Positions 1 through 5,550 of a stretch of DNA of 5,550 nucleotides are shown here, piece by piece (within the stretch, counting starts at the first letter, position 1; the number at the start of each line of letters is the position of its first letter). The stretch is from Spirochaetia bacterium. Lineage in GTDB: Bacteria > Spirochaetota > Leptospiria > Leptospirales > Leptonemataceae. Position numbers and translations under genes: made by a program. The DNA lies in NCBI GenBank assembly GCA_029880625.1, contig JAOUOA010000226.1:1-5550 (forward strand), written 5' to 3'. The notes beneath the pieces are model-generated. The model was not told where the DNA came from. It saw only the letters and a program-made list of their open reading frames with translations, and did no database searches.

Positions 1-747
1 GCAAAATCTTTTTCAGAAAAAAAAATAAATGATGAGAAAACGGATTCATCAGGAAGCATACTGGACCTGAAAGAAAAAATTTTTACGACCGTACGCGGAA
101 AATCTGTTTATCCACGAACCATTCGACAGGCTGAATATATCCATTCCTTAAAAAATAATGCCATAACGATCTGCATCGGACCGGCCGGAACCGGAAAAAC
201 ATTTGTAGGAATTGCAATGGCCTGCAGTTTATTTGTCCAGGGTGAAGTTGAGCGGATTATTCTTACACGACCTGCTGTTGAAGCAGGAGAGTCTCTTGGA
301 TTTCTACCCGGCGATCTCAATCAAAAAGTCGACCCATACCTGCGTCCTGTTTACGATGCGCTTTATGACTGTATTGGAATGGAAAAAGTTCATGATTTGA
401 TTTCTGCACGGAAGATTGAAATCGCGCCTCTTGCCTATATGAGAGGCCGAACCCTGAACGATGCTTTTGTCGTACTGGATGAAGCTCAGAACTGCACCCT
501 TCCTCAGCTGAAAATGTTTTTAACCCGTCTGGGTAAGAACTCCAAAATGTGCGTGGGCGGCGACATAACTCAGATTGATCTTTCTCCCGGAAAATCCGGA
601 CTTGAGAAAACAATGATGATTCTTCAGGAAATTTCCGAAGTTGGAGTAGTGCAGTTCGGTCATGAAGATATTGTTCGAAATCATGTAGTTGAAAAACTTC
701 TAAAAGCTTTTGAAGATAATGAGCTTTCAGAGACGGATGAAAGTTAA
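1..747 (+). CDS. phoH: PhoH family P-loop ATPase (YbeZ-like), 5' end missing
   Basis: The reading frame is open from base 1 to the TAA at 745-747, giving 248 residues. Full-length PhoH proteins are about 320 residues, so the N-terminal 70 or so lie outside the window and the ATG at 217 is internal. Walker A is GPAGTGKT (residues 60-67, bases 178-201). The family block RPAVEAGESLGFLPGDL follows, then MRGRTLNDAF, Walker B VVLDEAQN (157-164) and GDITQIDL (187-194). PhoH proteins are cytoplasmic ATPases related to the helicase RecD N-terminal core. In many bacteria they are encoded beside ybeY and linked to RNA processing and ribosome maturation, and here ybeY lies two genes downstream. One small oddity is GGD where TGD is usual just before the TQIDL stretch. 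The family call is very secure; the exact biochemical role is inferred from relatives. Confidence 0.96.
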   Translation, partial: AKSFSEKKINDEKTDSSGSILDLKEKIFTTVRGKSVYPRTIRQAEYIHSLKNNAITICIGPAGTGKTFVGIAMACSLFVQGEVERIILTRPAVEAGESLGFLPGDLNQKVDPYLRPVYDALYDCIGMEKVHDLISARKIEIAPLAYMRGRTLNDAFVVLDEAQNCTLPQLKMFLTRLGKNSKMCVGGDITQIDLSPGKSGLEKTMMILQEISEVGVVQFGHEDIVRNHVVEKLLKAFEDNELSETDES

Positions 748-778
748 TGGGAAACCGCGATATCTGGACCTGCTGTAA

Positions 779-3229
779 TTGAATATGATCCATCTGTTTA
801 ATAAAATACTTATTTCTATTTCTGATTTCTTAAACGGCAGCAGACCTGTATCCTATGTTCGGAAATTTCAGTTTTATCTACTTGCATCAACATTGATTAT
901 GTTTTCTGCGGTGCTTTCCTACCCGAATTTCAGGCATAGTGATCTGGATCTTCGCGATAACGGCCCCTGGGCGGTTGGAAAAGAAGCTCCGTCTTCTGTG
1001 GTTGCTTTTTCTGATATTGAATTTCCCAATCAGCAGGAATATGAACTGAAAAAACAGGAAGCAATTTCGCTTGTGCCTCTTTATTTTGACAGAGATTTTT
1101 CCGTTCTTTCTGCAACAACATCTCAGGCAGTAGATGAAAAAGAAAAAATGCAGAAGTTTCAGGACCTGTTGAACGAAGACTTGAAGAGCATACGAAAATG
1201 TCAGATGATTAAAGGAGAGGTGGATGCAAAAATATACTGCATAAGAAGAATTAAATCATTCAGCAGGCTGGGAGAAAAGGAAGCTCTTTATATTTTATAT
1301 CCCTCGGTGGATAAAACCGGAAAAAAAATTCGTCAGGCTGTAAATTTAATTTTTCAAAAGTATCTGATTATTCACGAGCCCGTTAAGGATAAAATTTTTA
1401 CAGGAAATTTCGTCCGTGTCAGAGATTTTGTGGCCGGTGTTGAGCCTGCAGAATCAACCATCAACGTTAAATATCTTATAGCAAAAAACCGCATTCACAA
1501 TAAAGAAGTTAGAGGAGCTTTTTATGATCTGATCAATGAAAGAATGAATATCAAATACAATACAGAGCGTCATGCAATTGTAAAATCATCCGCTGAATAT
1601 TTAAGAAGCATTGACGGATGCAGTTTCAATGCAAAAGAAACAGAAGCATCCCGTTTGAAGGAAGCTTCAAAGGTACAGATGCCGATTTATAAAATACCCA
1701 GAGGAAAGCCTATCGTCAATCAGGGTGAAGTGATCAGAGATAATAAATTTCAGGCATTAAAAGTTTACAATCATGCCCGGCTTATGGACAAAGTCCGGCG
1801 GATTATTGCAATACTCATTCAGCAGATCGTTCTGATCAGCCTGATTCTTTATTTTGCATGGCGGTTTTCCTCTGTAAGGCTCACAGATATTTCAAGCAAT
1901 CTTGTTATTTTTCTTACTGTTTGGATTTTTGCCGCCGTACTTGCCGTTCAGGAAGAGTTCTGGTCCAGAAATCTTGCCTACAATGAGGTGACGCATTTTT
2001 TTGGTTCCTGGGTTCCTGTTGGATTTTTTGTTCTTCTTCTTTCTGTCATGTTCGGCGAAATTATAACTCTGCCTGTCGGGATCTATCTTTCTTTCATGGT
2101 TTTTCTTGCCAGTAAAAATGATGGAAATTCTCTGATTATTTCAGTAACAATGGCTGTTGCCGGAAGCATTCTTGGATCTTATATAAAGCGAAGAGCTCAT
2201 TTCTTTTATTTTTCCGTTGTTCTTGCAGGAATAGGATCTCTGATGGTTACGGCCAGCTATCTCTACAGCAACAGGGATATTTTTTCCTTTGTCGGAGGCG
2301 ATTTCTTATTTTCCGAAAAATATTTTCATGCTGTACGGGTAATCGTTTTTTCTTCAATGGCTTCAATGCTGATTATTGCAATCTTGCCGATTTATGAAAT
2401 GATTTTCAATGTGGCAACGCGTTTCAAGCTGATTGAACTTTCCGATCCGTCCCACAGTCTTCTCAAGGATTTATTTCATAAAGCTCCCTCGACCTGGACG
2501 CATACGCTGATGGTTGCAGCCATGAGCGAAAAAGCATGCGAAAGACTTAATCTTGACACAATGCTGACCAGAACAGGCGTGTATTATCACGATATAGGTA
2601 AAATGAAAAACGCAGGCTTCTTCGTAGAAAACCAGCATCTCATTCCAAAACCTGAAAATATTGATAAGGACAATCCTCAGGTTGCGGCCAAGGTCATTAT
2701 TGATCATGTTCTGGACGGAGTGGAAATGGCAAAAAAAGCCAGGCTTCCCCGTGAAGTAATTGCTTTTATACCCGAACACCACGGAACTTCTACCATGGCC
2801 TTCTTTTATCACAAAGCCCTGGAAAAATACAAGCGAAAGGTAAAAAGGGATGATTTTCGTTATCCAGGACCCAGACCGCGCCGGAAAGAAACTGCGATTG
2901 TCATGATTGCAGATTCCGTGGAAGCAGCAAGCAGATCTCTTCAGGATGTCAATGAAGAGTCCCTGGATCTTCTCATTCAGAAAATCATTAACTTAAAGCT
3001 TTCTGAAAATCAGCTGGATGATTCCGGACTGACAGTAGGAGATCTTACAGAAATTCGTGAATCGTTCAAGGATGTGTTGATGAGCTCCTATCATTTCCGG
3101 CCTGCCTATCCTGCTTCGGGCGATACAGAAAAACTTGAACAGGAAAAAGAAAACGGGCGCAACAGGCAAAAAAAAGCATTTAGTTTAAAATCAAAAAAAT
3201 CACCTAACCCAACCAAAGGGAAAAAATGA
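779..3229 (+). CDS. 7TM-HD membrane phosphodiesterase, PgpH/YqfF type
   Basis: This 816-residue protein has the family order: one N-terminal membrane segment (about 31-48), a large extracytoplasmic 7TMR-HDED region (about 49-340), seven hydrophobic segments (about 341-361, 373-391, 409-428, 430-446, 451-467, 474-497, 518-542) and a cytoplasmic HD domain (about 565-770). Metal-binding candidates are H575, H604-D605 (YYHDIGKM), H643, H667-H668 (EHHGT) and D712. Their spacing closely follows the catalytic residues I recall for Listeria PgpH, a cyclic di-AMP hydrolase that makes pApA. The substrate here is inferred. The tail from about 783 is lysine-rich and looks disordered. The start is uncertain: TTG 779 directly follows an in-frame TAA (776-778), and ATG 785 is the other choice. 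Neither has a strong Shine-Dalgarno; GGA at 766-768 is the best upstream match. The 3' end overlaps ybeY as ATGA, and phoH ends 31 bases upstream, which suggests one operon. Confidence 0.95.
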   Translation: MNMIHLFNKILISISDFLNGSRPVSYVRKFQFYLLASTLIMFSAVLSYPNFRHSDLDLRDNGPWAVGKEAPSSVVAFSDIEFPNQQEYELKKQEAISLVPLYFDRDFSVLSATTSQAVDEKEKMQKFQDLLNEDLKSIRKCQMIKGEVDAKIYCIRRIKSFSRLGEKEALYILYPSVDKTGKKIRQAVNLIFQKYLIIHEPVKDKIFTGNFVRVRDFVAGVEPAESTINVKYLIAKNRIHNKEVRGAFYDLINERMNIKYNTERHAIVKSSAEYLRSIDGCSFNAKETEASRLKEASKVQMPIYKIPRGKPIVNQGEVIRDNKFQALKVYNHARLMDKVRRIIAILIQQIVLISLILYFAWRFSSVRLTDISSNLVIFLTVWIFAAVLAVQEEFWSRNLAYNEVTHFFGSWVPVGFFVLLLSVMFGEIITLPVGIYLSFMVFLASKNDGNSLIISVTMAVAGSILGSYIKRRAHFFYFSVVLAGIGSLMVTASYLYSNRDIFSFVGGDFLFSEKYFHAVRVIVFSSMASMLIIAILPIYEMIFNVATRFKLIELSDPSHSLLKDLFHKAPSTWTHTLMVAAMSEKACERLNLDTMLTRTGVYYHDIGKMKNAGFFVENQHLIPKPENIDKDNPQVAAKVIIDHVLDGVEMAKKARLPREVIAFIPEHHGTSTMAFFYHKALEKYKRKVKRDDFRYPGPRPRRKETAIVMIADSVEAASRSLQDVNEESLDLLIQKIINLKLSENQLDDSGLTVGDLTEIRESFKDVLMSSYHFRPAYPASGDTEKLEQEKENGRNRQKKAFSLKSKKSPNPTKGKK
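3215..3220 (+). promoter_or_regulatory. Ribosome binding site of ybeY
   Basis: AAAGGG lies five bases before the ATG at 3226, inside the last codons of the HD phosphodiesterase gene. Together with the ATGA overlap it fixes the ybeY start and suggests translational coupling. Confidence 0.7.
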
Positions 3230-3699
3230 TCTCCGGAATTTATCTGGATGTATCAGAATCTCTTCCTTCGGAATTCCCTGAGGAAGAGATTATTGAAACG
3301 TCATTAAAAATACTTATTTCATATTTTGAAAAGAAGCTCGATAAAAAATATGAAGTTTCATTAAGTATTGTGAATGACGAGGAAATTCGTCTTCTGAACA
3401 AAGAATATCGAAAAAAAGATTCAAAAACAGATGTTCTGAGTTTTCCAATGCTCGCTGAGGATGAATTTCCTGATACAGGAGAAAGCACCATGCTGGGAGA
3501 TATTGTTATCTCGTATGAAACCTGCCTTAGCCAATCCATTGAAATCGGACATTCTCTAAAAGATGAGTTCTTCAGATTGCTGGTTCATGGATTTCTGCAT
3601 TTAATGGGATATGATCATGAAATTTCACCAGAAGAAGAAAAAAAAATGAAGGAAAAAGAGGATGAAATGCTTGAAATTCTGGAAAAAGAGGGTCTATAA
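3226..3699 (+). CDS. ybeY: Endoribonuclease YbeY, 16S rRNA maturation
   Basis: The 157-residue protein is typical in length for YbeY (UPF0054). The signature zinc site HGFLHLMGYDH is at residues 121-131 and gives the three ligands H121, H125 and H131. Other family blocks are YRKKDSKTDVLSFP (61-74) and LGDIVIS (90-96). YbeY is a small cytoplasmic metal-dependent RNase needed for 16S rRNA 3'-end maturation and late 30S quality control. The ATG overlaps the stop of the HD gene (ATGA, 3226-3229), and AAAGGG at 3215-3220 supplies a good Shine-Dalgarno five bases upstream, so the start is well supported and translation is probably coupled. The C-terminal 25 residues are a highly charged Glu/Lys helix, which is common in the family. 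A promoter for the next gene appears to be embedded in the last codons. Confidence 0.97.
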   Translation: MISGIYLDVSESLPSEFPEEEIIETSLKILISYFEKKLDKKYEVSLSIVNDEEIRLLNKEYRKKDSKTDVLSFPMLAEDEFPDTGESTMLGDIVISYETCLSQSIEIGHSLKDEFFRLLVHGFLHLMGYDHEISPEEEKKMKEKEDEMLEILEKEGL

Positions 3700-3700
3700 T
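3671..3700 (+). promoter_or_regulatory. Sigma-70-type promoter inside the end of ybeY
   Basis: TTGAAA at 3671-3676 (5 of 6 matches to TTGACA) and a perfect TATAAT at 3695-3700 are separated by 18 bases. Transcription would start near 3707, leaving a leader of roughly 65 bases before the unknown secreted-protein gene. The -35 lies in codons of ybeY and the -10 spans its stop codon. The match is by consensus only, and the region is AT-rich, so chance is possible; the position just before an intergenic gap supports it. Confidence 0.5.
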
Positions 3701-3771
3701 ATTATAAACATTACTTTAATCATGGCTCCTTCTTAAAGAAAGCAAGCCTGCAGAGTCGATAATTTGAGTGT

Positions 3772-4695
3772 ATGGAAAAGAAAGTGAATCATTTTAATTT
3801 TATCTTGAATGCAAAAAGAACAGTATCTTCCTTAATTACTGTATCTGTTTTTTTTATTTTTTCTGGTTCGGATATTTACTCAAAAAGCCCGCTCTGGAGT
3901 GATCCTGCTTCTGTGCCTACCCTGCCTGAAGAAGTTGCTGAAATGGAAAATATTGAAAAGCAACGAAAAGCAGGATTTCCTGATTATGAAATCGATGCCC
4001 TCCATGCAGCAATCGGCAGGATGCTTCTCAGAATTGATCCTTCAAAAATCCCTGAAGGCCCCGGAAATTTTAAAGAACTGACGGAAGTTCCCTTTACCCG
4101 AAAGATTATTCGAGGAAAAGACAGCACAGGAAAGGATTTTTACAGAGTTCGGATCAGAGAAGGAAAAGGCTACAGTACAGATATTTATCCCATGCTTTAT
4201 ACATACCGGGTGGATTGTTATTTATACCCCGGAGAAAAAGGTTTGAGTCAGGTGATTTTTCATTTTTATCGAATCAACCATGGAAAAGATAATTATGTAA
4301 GAGAAATTAGAAGATTTATTCATACAGCTCCTGGAAATCTGCCCGAACCGGGGGAAAATCAGGAAGCAGCGGCAGGACAGGAAACTGCAGGAACATCTTC
4401 AGTTGCAAAACTTGCTTCCAATGCAGATGTAATGGTTGAATATTATGAAGCGCCTTCAAAAATCCGACCCAGCTGGGAAGGACCAGATGGAGTTCCTCTG
4501 CCTGTTTTTGATTACAAGCCGCTTCTTACTTTCAAACTAATGGATGAAAACAATCCAATGCCTTATAGACGTCAGGTTGCCGTCGTAAGAAGATACAGAA
4601 GAATGCTCCGTACTGCTCTTGCAAGCCTGGAATTTGTTTATAGGTCCCAGGAACTGGAAAAAGCGCTGATTCTTGAAAAGGTTATGGAATTTTAA
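3772..4695 (+). CDS. Unrecognised protein with probable signal peptide
   Basis: I do not recognise this 307-residue protein. Residues 1-16 are basic and polar, 17-32 are hydrophobic (TVSSLITVSVFFIFSG), and a small-polar stretch follows, so it is probably exported. No lipobox cysteine follows, so it is not an obvious lipoprotein. The mature part has a charged helical section (about 51-93), a region rich in Tyr, Arg and beta-type alternation (about 106-180, including YRVRIREGKGY and YRVDCYLYP), an Ala/Gly/Glu/Gln linker (about 187-216), a second beta-like stretch with Pro and Tyr (about 219-256) and a basic C-terminal helix (about 264-306, VVRRYRRMLR). There is a single cysteine, C149. The start is uncertain: ATG 3772 has only a close GAG upstream, while GTG 3784 has GGA seven bases upstream and would give a shorter N-region. 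Base composition resembles the neighbours. It probably has its own promoter and is not obviously part of the rpsF operon. Likely periplasmic or outer-surface; function unknown. Confidence 0.8.
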   Translation: MEKKVNHFNFILNAKRTVSSLITVSVFFIFSGSDIYSKSPLWSDPASVPTLPEEVAEMENIEKQRKAGFPDYEIDALHAAIGRMLLRIDPSKIPEGPGNFKELTEVPFTRKIIRGKDSTGKDFYRVRIREGKGYSTDIYPMLYTYRVDCYLYPGEKGLSQVIFHFYRINHGKDNYVREIRRFIHTAPGNLPEPGENQEAAAGQETAGTSSVAKLASNADVMVEYYEAPSKIRPSWEGPDGVPLPVFDYKPLLTFKLMDENNPMPYRRQVAVVRRYRRMLRTALASLEFVYRSQELEKALILEKVMEF

Positions 4696-4736
4696 TTTTC
4701 AGATTGCATTTCTTGCCCTCCAGATAAAGTCAATAC

Positions 4737-4765
4737 TTGACAATATACCTCCCCTTTCTCAATCT
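4737..4765 (+). promoter_or_regulatory. Possible rpsF promoter (strong -35, poor -10)
   Basis: A perfect TTGACA sits at 4737-4742 in the gap between the unknown gene and rpsF. The matching -10 window is weak: CTCAAT (4758-4763, 15-base spacing) or CAATCT (4760-4765, 17-base spacing). A start near 4770 would leave a leader of under 20 bases. The -35 match and its location upstream of a ribosomal operon are the only support. Confidence 0.3.
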
Positions 4766-4794
4766 GGTCTTCGTTGGGAGTTTATTTTGAGAAA
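4755..4794 (+). repeat. Inverted repeat pairing with the rpsF start codon
   Basis: TTTCTCAA at 4755-4762 is the exact reverse complement of TTGAGAAA at 4787-4794, which contains the rpsF start codon TTG. The 24-base loop holds the Shine-Dalgarno GGGAG. In RNA this would be an 8-base stem with the initiation codon in its 3' arm. There is no U-tract and the stem is AU-rich, so it is not a terminator. It is present only in transcripts that begin upstream of about 4755. Confidence 0.5.
4776..4780 (+). promoter_or_regulatory. Ribosome binding site that fixes the rpsF TTG start
   Basis: GGGAG ends six bases before the TTG at 4787. This is the strongest Shine-Dalgarno in the window and supports the TTG over any in-frame start further upstream. 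Confidence 0.8.
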
Positions 4795-5059
4795 ATATGA
4801 AATCATAACAATTTTTCAGGAAGGAACTGACGTTCAGGAGTCCAAAAAGTCCCTGAATGAAATCTTTGAGAGAAATTCTGTACAGGTATCTTCAGAAGAA
4901 GACTGGGGTGTAAGAAAACTGCCTCATTTACTGAAAAAAAAGGGCAGTGGATTTTATTCCATCAGCAACTGTGAAATGGATCCTGCGAAAGTCAAAGATG
5001 TAACACATGAAATTCTGATTCAGCAGAGTATTTTACATCATATGGTAAAAGCCCTTTAA
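4787..5059 (+). CDS. rpsF: Small ribosomal subunit protein bS6
   Basis: From TTG 4787 the product is 90 residues and starts MRKYEIITIF, matching the canonical bS6 N-terminus (first beta strand). The second conserved block EDWGVRKLPHLLKKKGSGFY (38-57) corresponds to the family pattern EWGxRxLAYxIKKxxxGxY. The length fits bS6, which is usually about 95 residues without the acidic tail found in enterobacteria. bS6 binds bS18 and the central domain of 16S rRNA in the 30S platform. The frame stays open upstream into the preceding gene, but residues encoded there do not resemble bS6, and the Shine-Dalgarno at 4776-4780 fits only the TTG. ssb follows after 17 bases, so the two form an operon. In some bacteria the bS6:bS18 complex represses its own operon through the rpsF leader. 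The inverted repeat here could serve such control, but I do not see the known bS6:bS18 recognition element. Confidence 0.95.
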   Translation: MRKYEIITIFQEGTDVQESKKSLNEIFERNSVQVSSEEDWGVRKLPHLLKKKGSGFYSISNCEMDPAKVKDVTHEILIQQSILHHMVKAL

Positions 5060-5064
5060 GAAAT

Positions 5065-5069
5065 AAGAG
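5065..5069 (+). promoter_or_regulatory. Ribosome binding site supporting the ssb GTG start
   Basis: AAGAG sits seven bases before GTG 5077 in the 17-base rpsF-ssb gap. With the family-typical N-terminus it settles the non-ATG start. No promoter fits in this gap, so ssb depends on rpsF transcription. Confidence 0.6.
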
Positions 5070-5076
5070 TTAATCT

Positions 5077-5529
5077 GTGGCTAACGATTTAAACCAAGTT
5101 ATGTTAATCGGACGCTTAACCCGCGATCCTGAATTAAAGCAGGTAGGTTCAGGCACTTCGCTCTGCAGGTTTTCTATAGCCAATAACAGAAATTATACCC
5201 AAAACGGCGAAAGAAAGGAAGAAGTATCCTTTTTTAACTGTGTGGCCTGGGGCAAACAGGCTGAGATCATTACCCGATACTGCAGCAAAGGGAAACAGGT
5301 TGCGATTGAGGGACGATTAAAACAGAATACATGGGAAGATAAGGACGGCAAGAAACAGTCTACTGTTGATGTTGTCGTCAACCAGCTTCAGATGCTCGGA
5401 CCTTCATCAGAAGGCGGCGGATCTGGAGGAGGATCTTTCGGTGGAAGCGAATCGTCGTCCTATCAGGATCCCGGTCCTTCCCGGGAGCAGTACCCGGATA
5501 TGATGGAAGAGGATGATGTTCCTTTCTGA
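5077..5529 (+). CDS. ssb: Single-stranded DNA-binding protein
   Basis: The 150-residue protein has the standard SSB layout. An OB-fold covers about 1-108 (NQVMLIGRLTRDPELK near the N-terminus, then SFFNCVAWGKQAEI and KGKQVAIEGRL). A Gly/Ser-rich flexible linker covers about 110-128, and the acidic tip EEDDVPF closes the protein, the peptide that docks replication and repair partners. It coats single-stranded DNA as a tetramer in replication, recombination and repair. The start is GTG at 5077, with AAGAG (5065-5069) seven bases upstream; the N-terminus MANDLNQVMLIGRL matches the family, and no alternative is better. It lies 17 bases after rpsF, the usual rpsF-ssb(-rpsR-rplI) arrangement, which ties its supply to ribosome synthesis. 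Nothing in the protein is unusual. Confidence 0.97.
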   Translation: MANDLNQVMLIGRLTRDPELKQVGSGTSLCRFSIANNRNYTQNGERKEEVSFFNCVAWGKQAEIITRYCSKGKQVAIEGRLKQNTWEDKDGKKQSTVDVVVNQLQMLGPSSEGGGSGGGSFGGSESSSYQDPGPSREQYPDMMEEDDVPF

Positions 5530-5550
5530 ATCAAGCCTGAAAAATAGAAC

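Noticed and set aside
317..793. 158-codon open frame on the minus strand
   Set aside because: It lies opposite the strongly conserved PhoH core and shows no family motif; it is an antisense shadow.
2471..2812. 113-codon open frame on the minus strand
   Set aside because: It is opposite the conserved HD domain, has no ribosome site of note and no recognisable content.
3240..3539. 99-codon Ser-rich open frame on the minus strand
   Set aside because: Its Ser/Phe bias is what the complement of Glu/Lys-rich ybeY codons produces; no independent support.
3722..3736. Tiny frame ATG GCT CCT TCT TAA in the leader of the secreted-protein gene
   Set aside because: Four codons with no ribosome site; too short to distinguish from chance.
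3729..3743. Short palindrome-like TTCTT-A-AAGAA in the ybeY to secreted-protein gap, considered as a terminator
   Set aside because: The stem is AT-only with a one-base loop and no following T tract, so it cannot act as a Rho-independent terminator.
4673..4786. N-terminal extension of rpsF from a CTG/other start at 4673
   Set aside because: The extra 38 residues do not resemble bS6, overlap the end of the preceding gene, and the Shine-Dalgarno at 4776-4780 with the MRKYEI N-terminus points to TTG 4787.
5530..5550. Possible start of rpsR after ssb
   Set aside because: Only 21 bases remain and none shows a start codon with coding content; rpsR is expected from gene order but not seen.

Overview
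The window carries six protein-coding genes, all on the + strand and closely packed. They form two conserved housekeeping blocks separated by one unrecognised gene. No RNA genes, mobile elements, CRISPR arrays or phage genes are visible.

Block 1 (1-3699) is phoH (5' end cut off by the window edge), then a large membrane 7TM-HD phosphodiesterase of the PgpH/YqfF type, then the endoribonuclease gene ybeY. The HD gene and ybeY overlap by four bases (ATGA), so they are almost certainly co-transcribed and translationally coupled. PhoH and YbeY both belong to RNA metabolism and ribosome maturation. The HD protein of this family degrades cyclic di-AMP in Firmicutes.

The middle (3700-4786) holds a 72-base gap and then a gene of about 307 codons. 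It has an apparent signal peptide and I recognise no family for it. A good sigma-70-type promoter (TTGAAA, 18 bases, TATAAT) lies across the end of ybeY and probably serves this gene, marking the break between the two blocks.

Block 2 (4787-5550) is rpsF (ribosomal protein bS6) followed after 17 bases by ssb, the start of the common rpsF-ssb-rpsR-rplI operon. The window ends just after ssb. rpsF begins at a TTG behind a clear Shine-Dalgarno. An 8-base perfect inverted repeat pairs the sequence upstream of that site with the start codon itself, which makes translational control plausible.

Organism: a diderm-type bacterium, AT-leaning by eye, that accepts TTG and GTG starts. The gene orders phoH-HD-ybeY and rpsF-ssb occur in several phyla. 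The overall look, with a lineage-specific secreted protein, fits a spirochaete (perhaps Leptospira-like) or a deltaproteobacterial-type genome. That is a guess from gene order and protein style, not a demonstrated assignment. Most of the window is ordinary core genome. The parts worth a second look are the unknown secreted protein and the rpsF leader.
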